Source of the DNA: an uncultured Mycoplasmatota bacterium
GTDB lineage: Bacteria; Bacillota_I; Bacilli_A; Izemoplasmatales; Izemoplasmataceae
Direction of reading: 5' to 3'
NCBI GenBank assembly: GCA_913056275.1
Contig: CAJXLP010000003.1
Location: 1-64,000 of the forward strand
DNA: 64,000 nucleotides
Shown: in pieces, positions 1 through 8,460 of the stretch
Position numbering within the stretch: position 1 is the stretch's first letter
Layout of the letters: every line of letters starts with the position of its first letter
Notes under the pieces: generated by a model
Database searches by the model: none
Told to the model about the DNA's origin: nothing
The model's input: only the letters and a program-made list of their open reading frames with translations
Made by a program: the position numbers and the translations under genes

Positions 1-1
1 T

Positions 2-820
2 TCAATCGATGATCAAATTAGCAGTCAGTTTGTTACTGGATTATTGATGGCACTCCCGTTACTAGACGGTGAGTCAAAGATTAGGTTAACGAAAAAAGCC
101 GTCTCAAAACCATACATTGATATGACCTTAGATGTATTAAAAGACTTTGGAATTCTCGTTCACATAGAAGACGATGGGTTTAAAATTCCAGGAAATCAAA
201 CGTATCACCCTGTGAATACCACCATTGAAGGCGATTATTCACACAGTATCTTCTTTATAGCTGGAGCCCTGCTTGGCGGGAACCTCACTTTGCACGGACT
301 CCCGATTAAATCACTGCAAGGTGATATTGCCGGACTGGAAGTTATTCAATCCATGGGGGGCGATTTGACCCATAAAGCGGGCACGGTTACGGTGAAACAA
401 TCGAGTCTTAAAGAGGCGTCAATCGACCTGACAGATACCCCAGATCTTGCGCCCATGTTAATGGCTTTAAGTGCCTTTTCCGAAGGGGCTACAACGTTCA
501 ATCACGTAGATCGGCTCAAGCACAAAGAATCAGACCGGTTAAGTGTGATGAAACATACACTAAACCAAATGGGTGTAGACAGTGAGATAGACGCAAATAC
601 CCTCACGGTGCACGGCGGTCACAAGTCTTTTCAAAGTCACACGCCGTTTGAAACGTTTAACGACCACCGCATTGCAATGACGCTTGCCATGCTTGCTCCC
701 AAAGCGAAGGCCCCTTACATCATTCGAAATGTTGAATGTACCCTAAAATCTTATCCCGATTTTCTTCAAGATTATGAAGCAATCGGAGGCACATATATCC
801 AGGTAGGAGAGACTTTATGA
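2..820 (+). CDS. aroA: 3-phosphoshikimate 1-carboxyvinyltransferase (EPSP synthase), 5' end missing
   Basis: This enzyme transfers enolpyruvyl from PEP to shikimate 3-phosphate, the sixth step of the shikimate pathway. The reading frame is open to the left edge, so only about the C-terminal 270 of roughly 430 residues are present. The visible part starts with the family motif 'SSQFVTGLLMALPLL' and holds 'DTPDLAP' with the catalytic Asp, 'KHKESDRL' with the PEP-site Glu and Arg, and 'FNDHRIAM' near the C terminus. Its stop overlaps the aroC start by four bases (ATGA), which suggests translational coupling. The identification is firm; only the start is unknown. Confidence 0.96.
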   Translation, partial: SIDDQISSQFVTGLLMALPLLDGESKIRLTKKAVSKPYIDMTLDVLKDFGILVHIEDDGFKIPGNQTYHPVNTTIEGDYSHSIFFIAGALLGGNLTLHGLPIKSLQGDIAGLEVIQSMGGDLTHKAGTVTVKQSSLKEASIDLTDTPDLAPMLMALSAFSEGATTFNHVDRLKHKESDRLSVMKHTLNQMGVDSEIDANTLTVHGGHKSFQSHTPFETFNDHRIAMTLAMLAPKAKAPYIIRNVECTLKSYPDFLQDYEAIGGTYIQVGETL

Positions 821-1815
821 ACACGTTTGGAGATCGCTTTAAAATCACGCTCTACGGAGAATCACATCAACCAGCCATTGGCATTGTCGTAGAAGGCATG
901 CCCCCTGGAATCACGGTCGATGAATCGCGGATTAAAGAGGATTTACTCGCCCGTAACCCCGTCGCCATCGGAACCACACCGCGCAAAGAGCCGGATGCAT
1001 TCCGCATTACATCCGGCGTTTTTCAAGGCGTAACAACCGGCTCACCGCTGCATTTAACAATTGACAACGTCAACGTTCAGTCCAAAGACTATGAGCCACT
1101 CAAAAAACATCCGCGTCCCGGTCATGCGGACTATGTCGCGTCGATTAAATATAATCAGTTTCACGATTACCGGGGCGGCGGTCGCTTTTCGGGGCGTCTA
1201 ACAGCTCCCATCGTGATGGCAGGAAGTCTAGCTAAAATGACACTTCCCTTTACGTTTTCCCACCAACTCGTGCAAGTAGGAAGCTTAACGGATATGACAC
1301 AAATCGATGACTATTTAGAAAAAATTGCGGCGGAAGGTGATTCAGTGGGTGGGATTATCGAAGTCACGGTGGATGATTTACCGATTGGTATTGGCGAACC
1401 GATGTTTGCCAAAGTTGAATCCCTCATCGGTCAACTGCTCTTTTCCATTCCCGCCGTTAAAGGGGTAGAATTTGGTATTGGCTTTCAAGCGATTACGATG
1501 AAAGGCTCTGAATTTAATGATGCAATACTCGATGCCAGTGGAACCACAAAGACCAATCATAGTGGGGGGATTACCGGTGGAATAACCAATGGAAACCCCT
1601 TAGTTGTCCGGGCATTTATCAAACCCACATCAAGCATTAAAAAACCCCAAAAGTCTTATCATACCGAGAAAAAAGAAGTTACCGAAATGGCCATTAAAGG
1701 CCGCCACGATGTCTGCATTGCGCGACGTGCCGGCATTGTCATTGAAAACGCAGTAGCCATCGCCCTCGCTGATTTGTATTTATCCGCCGATGAAAGAGTT
1801 CGGACTCATGGCTGA
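817..1815 (+). CDS. aroC: Chorismate synthase
   Basis: It converts 5-enolpyruvylshikimate 3-phosphate to chorismate and needs reduced FMN. The N terminus 'MNTFGDRFKITLYGESH' is the family signature, followed by 'RPGHADYVASIKYN', 'DYRGGGRFSGR' and 'GGITGGITNGNP'. The usual Gly after GESH is Gln here. At 332 residues it is shorter than most relatives (about 350-390), mainly at the C terminus. A 'GTAGGAGAG' ribosome site lies inside the end of aroA. The stop overlaps aroB by eight bases. A flavodoxin and several flavin reductases elsewhere in the window could supply reduced flavin, but no link is shown. Confidence 0.97.
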   Translation: MNTFGDRFKITLYGESHQPAIGIVVEGMPPGITVDESRIKEDLLARNPVAIGTTPRKEPDAFRITSGVFQGVTTGSPLHLTIDNVNVQSKDYEPLKKHPRPGHADYVASIKYNQFHDYRGGGRFSGRLTAPIVMAGSLAKMTLPFTFSHQLVQVGSLTDMTQIDDYLEKIAAEGDSVGGIIEVTVDDLPIGIGEPMFAKVESLIGQLLFSIPAVKGVEFGIGFQAITMKGSEFNDAILDASGTTKTNHSGGITGGITNGNPLVVRAFIKPTSSIKKPQKSYHTEKKEVTEMAIKGRHDVCIARRAGIVIENAVAIALADLYLSADERVRTHG

Positions 1816-2809
1816 TATCACTGTATCGCTTACGCGTTCTATGACAACCGACGTCCAGATAAATAATGGTGCCTTTGAAAATGCGCTAGTGGCGCATAAA
1901 GAGTCGCTTTGGATGTATGATATTTCGCTGCCTAGTGCGTTTATAAAGGCGCTGAACAGCCAAATAGATCCAGACCATTTAATTGGGATTGCGCCGGGTG
2001 AGCCAGCCAAATCATGGGATGGCTTACAAACCATTATGACCCGTTTAGATGCGTTAGATATTACCCCAGACACTCCCGTAGTTGGACTCGGAGGAGGCGC
2101 CCTGTGTGATGTGGTGAGTTTTGCGGCCAGTGTGTATTTAAGAGGGCTCCCCCTCGTTTTAATTCCCACAACGTTACTTGCGATGGTGGATGCGAGTGTG
2201 GGAGGAAAAACAGCGATTAATACAACGGCTAAAAACCGTGTCGGTAGTTTTTATCCTGCCCAGACTGTCATCATTGATTCACACTTTTTAACAACGTTAT
2301 CTCCTGAGCGGATGGCCGAAGGATTCAGTGAAATCATTAAGATGGCGGTCACGATGGATGCCACACTCACCGAAGCATTAGAAACCAACGCGCTAGACAT
2401 TGACGCGATTATTGGTCAAGCCATTCAATTAAAAGCGGCCATCGTTGAAAAAGATCTAACGGACCAAGGCATCCGACGCTTGCTCAATTTTGGCCATACG
2501 ACGGGCCACGCCTTAGAGACGCTGCATGACTATGCGTTCAGTCATGGACGCTGTGTGGCGTCTGGCATGTTGATGGAAGTCGCGGACCCACCCCTTAAAA
2601 AACGGCTCAAAGCGCTCCTGGATATGTATGAGTGCTACGCACCCATTCCCTATGAAAAAGCAGCCCTGCTTGAGCAAATCAAAACCGATAAGAAACGGTC
2701 AAAACAGACGCTTACATGGATTCATTTAAGACGCATTGGACACGCAGAACTAGAAGAAATTGTACTCACAGATTTAGCCCAATACATCCCACGTTACGAG
2801 GAGTTATGA
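1808..2809 (+). CDS. aroB: 3-dehydroquinate synthase
   Basis: This NAD- and metal-dependent enzyme closes the ring of DAHP to 3-dehydroquinate. Visible signatures are the NAD-binding 'GLGGGALCDVVSFAAS', 'RGLPLVLIPTTLLAMVDASV', 'GGKTAIN', the metal-site stretch 'LNFGHTTGHALE' and 'SHGRCVASGM'. I start it at 1808 (protein MADITV) because a purine-rich site precedes that ATG; the ATG at 1790 has no ribosome site and lies deep in aroC. At about 333 residues it is slightly short for the family (350-360). It follows aroC with an eight-base overlap and runs directly into the chorismate mutase gene. Confidence 0.96.
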   Translation: MADITVSLTRSMTTDVQINNGAFENALVAHKESLWMYDISLPSAFIKALNSQIDPDHLIGIAPGEPAKSWDGLQTIMTRLDALDITPDTPVVGLGGGALCDVVSFAASVYLRGLPLVLIPTTLLAMVDASVGGKTAINTTAKNRVGSFYPAQTVIIDSHFLTTLSPERMAEGFSEIIKMAVTMDATLTEALETNALDIDAIIGQAIQLKAAIVEKDLTDQGIRRLLNFGHTTGHALETLHDYAFSHGRCVASGMLMEVADPPLKKRLKALLDMYECYAPIPYEKAALLEQIKTDKKRSKQTLTWIHLRRIGHAELEEIVLTDLAQYIPRYEEL

Positions 2810-3057
2810 TGCCATCATTACAAAATTTACGCAATGAAATAGATCGTCTAGATTCGATTATCATGGAAGCGTTAGAGGCTCGGTTTAATTTGATGCCAAG
2901 CATCGCCAAGGTGAAAAAAGCTGAGTCACTTGCCACGACCCAAGCCAGCCGGGAAGAAGTCGTCTTAAAAAAAGCCGAAGTCTTTTCGCATGAAGCCGCC
3001 ATTCAAGAAGTCTACTTGACCATCATGGCACAGTCTAAGTTATTGCAAAGTGGCTAA
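2809..3057 (+). CDS. Monofunctional chorismate mutase (AroQ class)
   Basis: It rearranges chorismate to prephenate for Phe and Tyr synthesis. The 82-residue all-helical protein carries the class signature 'LRNEIDRLDSIIMEALEARF', with the N-terminal Arg, the second Arg in 'EARF' and a Lys in 'AKVKK' that hold the substrate carboxylates. Two ATGs occur in tandem at 2806 and 2809. The second has better spacing from the GAGGAG at 2798-2803. The gene starts over the stop of aroB and ends inside the GTG start region of the aroE-aroK fusion, so it is tightly coupled on both sides. I give no symbol because AroQ is also used for the dehydroquinase. Confidence 0.9.
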   Translation: MPSLQNLRNEIDRLDSIIMEALEARFNLMPSIAKVKKAESLATTQASREEVVLKKAEVFSHEAAIQEVYLTIMAQSKLLQSG

Positions 3058-4294
3058 ACATATTGGACTGGTCGGTCGACCCATCGGGCATAGTTTATCG
3101 CCGATGATTCACGAATTCATGCATGCAGTTAATTACGAGTTGTACGACGTCCCAACGTTTGAAAAAACCATTTTTAGTACAGATATTTTAGGACTTAACG
3201 TCACAGCACCATATAAAAGCAAGGCGTTTAAAATGGTGGATGACGCCGATGAATGGGCGCAGAAATCAGGCAGTGTGAATACCATCGTGAATCATACAAA
3301 TGGGTTAAAAGGATACAACACCGACATCTTAGCACTCCGAGAAATCGTCCGACAAAGATGCCTGACTGACGGTTATCAATCCGTTGGAATCGTAGGTAAT
3401 GGGGCAACCGCTAATAGCATAAAAATTGCCTTGCAAGACTTGAATCTTTTAGTCAAAACGTATGCCCGACATCCTCAAAAAGATGAATTTGCATTCGCTG
3501 CATGGGATAATTCAGTGGACGTTTTAATCAATGCAACACCCCTTGGCATGACGCATATATCATCAATATTTCCGTTGGATGCGAGTCAGTTAAAAAGGGT
3601 TAAGTGGATATTTGACACGGTCTATGCGCCGTTTCACACCCTGTTATCAAGACTTGCAAAAAAGGCGAATGTACCTTATACGAACGGTTTAAGTATGCTG
3701 CTTCATCAAGCGTTGCACAGTGCGCGATTGATGACGGGGCAAGCACTATTGGACGTTGACTTAAAAAGTCTCTATGAAACGGTGGTACTAAAGACAGTCA
3801 ATCTCGTTTTAATCGGCCTTCCCTACAGTGGAAAATCAACCGTGGGTCAAGCACTTGCCAAGCAATTAGGCATGACGTTTATTGATACGGATAAAGAAAT
3901 TCATACAACAACGGGCAAGCATCCTGCTGAATGGATCAATGAATACGGTGAAGCCCGGTTTAGAGACGTAGAATCAACGATTATTCAAAGTTTAAAAGAT
4001 GTGACACATTCAGTGATTGCAACGGGCGGTGGCGCGCTATTAAATGAGACGAATGCCGTAAACTTACACCAAAACGGGATCATGATTTACCTCACTCGTC
4101 AAGACACTCCGAGCTTCACTGATACCCGGCCTTTAGCAACGACACTCAATGAGTATTTGACGCTCAAAAAAAAGCGGGATCCGCTTTATATTTATTGGGC
4201 GGACATCGAGTTAACGGATGCGATTAACGCACCAAATATCATGGCATTGTGGAAGGAGAAGTGGCATGCATATCTTAATCATCAATGGACCTAA
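3050..4294 (+). CDS. aroEK: Fused shikimate dehydrogenase - shikimate kinase
   Basis: One reading frame encodes two consecutive pathway enzymes. Residues 1 to about 250 are shikimate dehydrogenase: 'RPIGHSLSPMIHEFM', 'LNVTAPYK' with the catalytic Lys, 'NTD' with the catalytic Asp, and an NADP loop 'GIVGNGATA'. Residues from about 252 to 414 are shikimate kinase: P-loop 'GLPYSGKST', 'DTDKEI', 'EARFRDVE', 'ATGGGALL' and 'DTRPLA'. Both halves keep their key residues. The start is GTG and overlaps the chorismate mutase stop by eight bases. The joint is continuous with no sign of a frameshift. Fusing steps 4 and 5 would allow channelling, which is an inference. Confidence 0.95.
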   Translation: MAKHIGLVGRPIGHSLSPMIHEFMHAVNYELYDVPTFEKTIFSTDILGLNVTAPYKSKAFKMVDDADEWAQKSGSVNTIVNHTNGLKGYNTDILALREIVRQRCLTDGYQSVGIVGNGATANSIKIALQDLNLLVKTYARHPQKDEFAFAAWDNSVDVLINATPLGMTHISSIFPLDASQLKRVKWIFDTVYAPFHTLLSRLAKKANVPYTNGLSMLLHQALHSARLMTGQALLDVDLKSLYETVVLKTVNLVLIGLPYSGKSTVGQALAKQLGMTFIDTDKEIHTTTGKHPAEWINEYGEARFRDVESTIIQSLKDVTHSVIATGGGALLNETNAVNLHQNGIMIYLTRQDTPSFTDTRPLATTLNEYLTLKKKRDPLYIYWADIELTDAINAPNIMALWKEKWHAYLNHQWT

Positions 4295-4706
4295 TTTGAA
4301 TCTATTGGGTCAAAGAGACCCTGATATTTACGGCTCTCACACATATGCTGAATTATCCCAAGCCATCAAAGATCAGGCAAAAAAAAGGGCGGTGGACGTA
4401 GACATTCGCCAGTCCAATCACGAAGGTGATTTAATTGATTGGTTGCATGACGCCCACGCGCATAAATTCGCAGGCGTGATTATAAATCCTGGGGCACTCA
4501 CGCATTATTCGTACGCCATCCGAGATGCCATTGAAGCGATTCACCCACCCGTCGTGGAAGTTCACTTGAGTGATATCACAACGAGAAAAGAAACGTTCCG
4601 CCATACGAGTGTGATTGAAGATGTGGTGAGTCACCGGTTTTACGGAGACGGTTTTCGAAGTTACTTAAACGCATTCGATTTTCTCACTGGCCACTTGCAT
4701 GAATGA
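4266..4706 (+). CDS. aroQ: 3-dehydroquinate dehydratase, type II
   Basis: It dehydrates 3-dehydroquinate to 3-dehydroshikimate. This is the small dodecameric type: 'INGPNLNLLGQRDPDIYG' with the catalytic Arg and Tyr, 'QSNHEGDLIDWL', 'INPGALTHYSYAIRDA' and 'VEVHLSD' with the active-site His. The length of 146 residues is typical. The start at 4266 follows AAGGAG and lies inside the last 29 bases of the aroE-aroK fusion. It is the last gene of the cluster. Dehydroquinase and dehydrogenase, fused in plants and some bacteria, are separate here, while dehydrogenase and kinase are fused. Confidence 0.96.
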   Translation: MHILIINGPNLNLLGQRDPDIYGSHTYAELSQAIKDQAKKRAVDVDIRQSNHEGDLIDWLHDAHAHKFAGVIINPGALTHYSYAIRDAIEAIHPPVVEVHLSDITTRKETFRHTSVIEDVVSHRFYGDGFRSYLNAFDFLTGHLHE

Positions 4707-4734
4707 AGGGGCATGTTTTTCGTTGAATGTAGCA

Positions 4735-4762
4735 TTGAATTAGATTGATGGTAGACTACATA
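4735..4762 (+). promoter_or_regulatory. Possible promoter for plsY
   Basis: TTGAAT (4735-4740) and TACATA (4757-4762) are separated by 16 bases, in the 78-base gap between aroQ and plsY. The match to the vegetative consensus is modest, and read-through from the aro genes is equally possible because I see no terminator after aroQ. Confidence 0.3.
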
Positions 4763-4784
4763 CATACACGCACAGTGAGGGTCT

Positions 4785-5393
4785 ATGGATATCATCGTAT
4801 TAAGTCTTGGGAGTTATTTATTTGGCAATATTAATCCGGCCATTTCAATGACCCAAATAAAAAAAGGCATCGACATTCGAACCGTTGGTAGACAGAATGC
4901 CGGAGCCACAAATGCCGCGCTTACGCTGGGATTTAAATTTGGTCTTTTAATTGCGCTTTTGGATATATTGAAAGGGGCACTGCCAGTGTTAATGGCCCGT
5001 CTTTTATATCCCGATAATGATGCCATATGGTTTTTGTTTGGTGTCATGGTCATGCTGGGGCATATGTTTCCCGTTTTTCATCAATTTAAAGGCGGCAAAG
5101 GCATTGCCTCTTTAATTGGTGTTTTAGTGACGGCGGCTCCCCTTTTTGGAAGCACGTTGTTGCTCGTGTCGATCGGCTTGTTATTAACAACCAAATACAT
5201 TACCATTTCATCGGTAACGGCGGTCATTGTTACACCGGTGTATGTATTTATTTCACCGTATTCAAATAATGCGGGTTGGTTAATGCTTGGATTTATGGGA
5301 ATATCACTTTTTAAACAACGGAAGAATATCGCAGACATCTGGCACGGCAGAGAAGTATCACTCCGTCAAATCCTCAAAAAAATTGAAAAGTAA
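4785..5393 (+). CDS. plsY: Acyl phosphate:glycerol-3-phosphate acyltransferase
   Basis: This integral membrane enzyme makes lysophosphatidic acid from acyl phosphate and glycerol 3-phosphate, the first acylation in phospholipid synthesis. Family motifs are present: 'GSYLFGNINPA' at the N terminus, 'DIRTVGRQNAGATNAA' (usually GSGNxGATN) and 'GHMFPVFHQFKGGKGIA'. About five membrane helices are visible over 202 residues, the usual size. The start has GAGGG upstream. The Gln replacing Gly in the GSGN motif is a small oddity. Confidence 0.95.
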   Translation: MDIIVLSLGSYLFGNINPAISMTQIKKGIDIRTVGRQNAGATNAALTLGFKFGLLIALLDILKGALPVLMARLLYPDNDAIWFLFGVMVMLGHMFPVFHQFKGGKGIASLIGVLVTAAPLFGSTLLLVSIGLLLTTKYITISSVTAVIVTPVYVFISPYSNNAGWLMLGFMGISLFKQRKNIADIWHGREVSLRQILKKIEK

Positions 5394-5419
5394 TGAACGC
5401 ATCTAGCGAAGAGAATGTG

Positions 5420-6190
5420 TTAAATCAGTGGCTTCATCGGCGACCAAAAAAACCGGAGAAATATCGCTTTCGCTAAGTCTGGTGAAAAGCGGCCATTTTG
5501 CACCATGGGCCAATCATGTAAATCATCCAATGTCACGTGGGTGGGTCTATCTGGGTGACATTCAACGGGAATCGTCTTACTTCTTAAAGCGGCGAGTGCC
5601 CCGACTCGGTGATTGCCTCCTACAATGATGCATACGGAGTCATCTTCATGAGTTAAAAAATATCCCCGAATGGTATCGGTTTGTTTGTCCACATCAAATC
5701 CGTGTGTGTGAATGGACTTGACGACCGTTTTAATACGCGCATATTCGCTAGACAGATGCCGATGACTGACCGGACCCAAGTAGTGCGATCCTTCACCTTT
5801 CGGCATGTTTTGGCCAAAGCCTCCCATGGGAATTGTCGCTTCGACCCACGGCACCAAATAATCTTTGGAAGATATCTCAGTGAGTGGGTTTAATGTGTCA
5901 TCACTCAACGTTTTAATCAGTGGGTGATCCCGCGTTTGAAAAAACGCGTCGAAGAGCGTGGGTGGTTGGAAGCGGTCATAAAATTTTTTCATTCGCGTGT
6001 GCGAAGCATCTAACGTCGAATCATTAAAATAATCAATCATGCCTTCGGTAAATGGGTGACCGTTTCCTGCGGCAAATGGCACACCTAAAATATTTCGTAC
6101 ACGGTGCGTGGGACACGCGTAAAAACGGTGTTTGGACGCTAAGAATGCGGAAAGCTCACCGCTAAATATGCTGGGATTCGCGTGAATCAT
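5420..6190 (-). CDS. Uncharacterised protein with a ParB/sulfiredoxin-like signature
   Basis: I do not recognise a named family. The C-terminal half contains 'IIVGGNHRVGALAALRSKT' followed by 'IPVECHP', which resembles the G-x-HR-x-A helix of ParB/sulfiredoxin-fold proteins. It ends with 'DLHDWPMVQNGRFSPDLA' and an aromatic stretch, a pattern I associate with uncharacterised proteins in surface-glycan loci. I start it at the ATG at 6190 because GAGGA precedes it; the upstream GTG at 6211 has no ribosome site. The 256-residue protein lacks a signal peptide or membrane helix and stands alone between plsY and an oppositely oriented membrane protein. Confidence 0.65.
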   Translation of the reverse strand: MIHANPSIFSGELSAFLASKHRFYACPTHRVRNILGVPFAAGNGHPFTEGMIDYFNDSTLDASHTRMKKFYDRFQPPTLFDAFFQTRDHPLIKTLSDDTLNPLTEISSKDYLVPWVEATIPMGGFGQNMPKGEGSHYLGPVSHRHLSSEYARIKTVVKSIHTHGFDVDKQTDTIRGYFLTHEDDSVCIIVGGNHRVGALAALRSKTIPVECHPDRPTHVTLDDLHDWPMVQNGRFSPDLAKAIFLRFFWSPMKPLI

Positions 6191-6299
6191 ACAGTCCTCG
6201 TTTGCTGACACCGGATAAAAAAGTGCAGACTAAATGAAATTTTATTGGTTTAAATGTAACATACACCCACACAAATCTTAAGGTTGTTTCGAGGTGTGT

Positions 6300-6623
6300 A
6301 TGACGTTTGAAATCGCAGTTGCGCTTTTATTTATATTATTCTTTTTGCTTTATTACGCGTTGAAAGACCAACGCGTTGTGGTGTTTGCAGCAGGCTTTCG
6401 CTTGTTACTTTTAGCATTAATTATTCATTTAGCATTGCAAGGGTTTTTACTTCCATTCAGTTTATTGTACGCGTCTTTAGCATTAATACTTGTTTTGTCG
6501 GTGAAGACCTTATGGCTGAATGCATCAGTTGAGGCTCCCTCAAATCTGAAAAAAACAGTATGGGCGTCTGCCTTCACATTATCGGTTGCGGCACTGGTCT
6601 TAGTCATCATATTTCCAGCTTAA
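6300..6623 (+). CDS. Small membrane protein, stand-alone copy of the PAF-AH-like protein's membrane module
   Basis: This is a protein of about 107 residues, made of three to four hydrophobic segments. It aligns along its whole length with residues 3-110 of the enzyme at 9804: 'FRLLLLALIIHLALQGF' matches 'FRLLIVVLLVHFAFVGY', and 'LYASLALILVLSVKTL' matches 'LYATIAILIVLSIKTL'. It stops at the point where the longer protein enters its hydrolase domain. The ATG at 6300 is preferred over the upstream GTG because GAGGTG precedes it. It lies 47 bases before the purine nucleoside phosphorylase gene. Its function is unknown. Confidence 0.8.
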   Translation: MTFEIAVALLFILFFLLYYALKDQRVVVFAAGFRLLLLALIIHLALQGFLLPFSLLYASLALILVLSVKTLWLNASVEAPSNLKKTVWASAFTLSVAALVLVIIFPA

Positions 6624-6670
6624 ACCTATAACTGTGTCCATAAATTCATTGTTCTTTAGGAGACATTGAA

Positions 6671-7471
6671 ATGAATAACATATGGCTTGAGCCGTTTAAA
6701 GCGGTGACCCAAACGCCTATTGAAACGGCCATCATTTTAGGATCTGGGCTTGCTATTGACGATGCGACATTCGATGAAACCGTCGATTTTTCGTTTGATA
6801 GGTTTGAAGGGCTGCCTCAGCCAACAGTACCCGGCCATTCAGCAACGTTTACACTTGGGTTTAAAAACGAAAAACCCGTCCTCATTCAAAAAGGTCGAGT
6901 GCATTTTTACGAAGGGTACTCCATGCATGAAGTCGTTCAAAACATTGAATTATTTCATGCGTTGGGGGTACAAACGCTCATTATCACGAATGCTTGCGGC
7001 GGGATGAATCCGCATTTAAACCCAGGTGACTTCGTCGTCTTAAATGATTTCATCAATTTCATGCCGTCAAATCCCCTTGTGGGTCACCTCAGTGATCCGA
7101 CGTTTCCCGACATGACCGAGCCCTTTGATTTAAAGCTTAGAAATACCATGCGGCACATCTTTAATGCGCACGACATCCCTTACAAAGAAGGCACGTATGT
7201 GAGCTTTATGGGGCCTTATTACGAAACCAAAGCTGAGATTAGAATGCTATCAACGTTCGCTGATGTGGTCGGTATGTCGACCGTCCCAGAAACCATCAAA
7301 GCCCGCAGTGTAGGCATCAATGTATTAGGGCTTTCACTCGTCACAAACATGGCGACTGGCATTCAAAAAAGAGACCATGATCATGCCCATGTGTTAAACG
7401 TTGCCAGCCAAAAAGTTCCGGTCTTTCAATCGTTGATGTCCGCATTTTTAGACGCCATATACTCTGAATAA
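6671..7471 (+). CDS. Purine nucleoside phosphorylase (trimeric type)
   Basis: It splits purine nucleosides with phosphate into base and (deoxy)ribose 1-phosphate for purine salvage. The 266-residue protein has the family blocks 'AIILGSGLA', 'PGHSATF', 'KGRVHFYEGYSMHEV', 'TNACGGMNPHLNPGDFV', 'GPYYETKAEIRM', 'VGMSTVPE' and 'SLVTNMATG' with the base-binding Asn. AGGAGA precedes the ATG at good spacing. It belongs to the PNP/MTAP family; phosphorylation of inosine and guanosine is the usual activity. The gene is followed directly by a strong terminator. Confidence 0.93.
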   Translation: MNNIWLEPFKAVTQTPIETAIILGSGLAIDDATFDETVDFSFDRFEGLPQPTVPGHSATFTLGFKNEKPVLIQKGRVHFYEGYSMHEVVQNIELFHALGVQTLIITNACGGMNPHLNPGDFVVLNDFINFMPSNPLVGHLSDPTFPDMTEPFDLKLRNTMRHIFNAHDIPYKEGTYVSFMGPYYETKAEIRMLSTFADVVGMSTVPETIKARSVGINVLGLSLVTNMATGIQKRDHDHAHVLNVASQKVPVFQSLMSAFLDAIYSE

Positions 7472-7475
7472 AATT

Positions 7476-7524
7476 AAAGACCACCAATGAATCAAAGATA
7501 CCGATTGATTGGTGGTCTTTTTAA
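7476..7524 (+). terminator. Rho-independent terminator after the nucleoside phosphorylase
   Basis: AAAGACCACCAAT pairs perfectly with ATTGGTGGTCTTT across a loop that can extend the stem further (GAATC/GATTG), followed by a T run. It starts five bases after the stop codon. Confidence 0.88.
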
Positions 7525-7547
7525 ATTTCGCAAAAGAGGTGACTCAG

Positions 7548-8357
7548 TTATAGATGTTTGATGCGTAAGCGGTCTTCGTCACTTAACGCAAAATCAAAGA
7601 TATCGATGTTGTCTGCTTGATGCGCATGATTGTGTGATTTGGGAATGGCAATGATGCCTTCATTAATCTGATAATTTAATATGACTTGACTCCAGGTTTT
7701 TCCATATTTCACCCCGATTTCTCGGAGTATTTCTTTTGTCTCTGGTGCGACTTTAGTCAGTGACTGATAGGCTTCAGGAATGATTGCTTCTGCCTGGCAA
7801 AAGTCGATGAGTGGTTGATTATGATGACCCGGATAAGATAAAAACTGGTTGACGACCGGTTTAATGGCCGCATGCGTTAACAGATACGTGAGTTGGTCAA
7901 TATTAAAGTTGGAAACGCCAATCGATCGAATATGGCCCTTTTTGACATAGTCTTCTAAAATGCGCCATACGCGTACATTGTCTTCATTAGTGTCTAATGG
8001 GAAGTGAATTAAATACAGATCGATGTAGTCTAAATCCAAAGCCTTCAAAGAGGATTGAACCGAGTCATGAACGCGTTCATTCGTGCCTGAAAAAGCCTCT
8101 TTTTCAGGAATTTTTGACGTAATAAAAAACTGAGATCGGTCGATGCCGGATTCTTTGACCGCTTTTCCAATGACTGATTCATTGCGATAGTAAATGGCCG
8201 TATCAATGAGCCGGTAACCACATTCAATGGCCGATTTTAGCTCAGTTGTATCATTGTTTATCGGGGCTGAAAACACACGGTTTTCTTTGCCGAATGTATT
8301 GGTGCCAGTGCCTAAGACTGGGATGGGTATCCCATTATTCATGGTCAATGTTCGCAT
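7548..8357 (-). CDS. Aldo/keto reductase
   Basis: An NADPH-dependent carbonyl reductase of the AKR superfamily (TIM barrel). The catalytic tetrad is visible: Asp in 'LIDTA', Tyr in 'IYYRNE', Lys in 'ITSKIP' and His in 'YLIHFP'. 'SIGVSNF' and 'IPKSHN' are the cofactor-site blocks. I start it at 8357, giving 269 residues beginning MRTLTMNN, because GGATG lies upstream; the longer frame to 8414 adds an N terminus absent from the family. It resembles the 2,5-diketo-gluconate reductase/methylglyoxal reductase group, but the substrate cannot be told from sequence. It is transcribed alone, convergent with the phosphorylase. Confidence 0.9.
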   Translation of the reverse strand: MRTLTMNNGIPIPVLGTGTNTFGKENRVFSAPINNDTTELKSAIECGYRLIDTAIYYRNESVIGKAVKESGIDRSQFFITSKIPEKEAFSGTNERVHDSVQSSLKALDLDYIDLYLIHFPLDTNEDNVRVWRILEDYVKKGHIRSIGVSNFNIDQLTYLLTHAAIKPVVNQFLSYPGHHNQPLIDFCQAEAIIPEAYQSLTKVAPETKEILREIGVKYGKTWSQVILNYQINEGIIAIPKSHNHAHQADNIDIFDFALSDEDRLRIKHL

Positions 8358-8434
8358 GGCGTCACATCCTTTTTCTATTGTTTTTAGTATACCGATAAGT
8401 TGGCTAATTTTCATATCCCAGACATTCTTTTCAA

Positions 8435-8460
8435 ATAAAAAAGCCTCTAAAAAGAGGCTT
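8435..8460 (-). terminator. Terminator of the peptidase T gene
   Basis: On the minus strand AAGCCTCT pairs with AGAGGCTT around a short T-rich loop and is followed by six T residues. The stop codon of the peptidase overlaps the 5' arm. Confidence 0.85.

Noticed and set aside
3780-3830. Frameshift or misassembly joining aroE and aroK
   Set aside because: The frame is continuous, both domains are complete with all key residues and the inter-domain sequence is codon-like, so a true fusion is more likely.
6624-6670. Remnant of a hydrolase domain after the small membrane protein
   Set aside because: Only 47 non-coding bases separate it from the next intact gene, and none of them resemble the region after the module in the enzyme at 9804.
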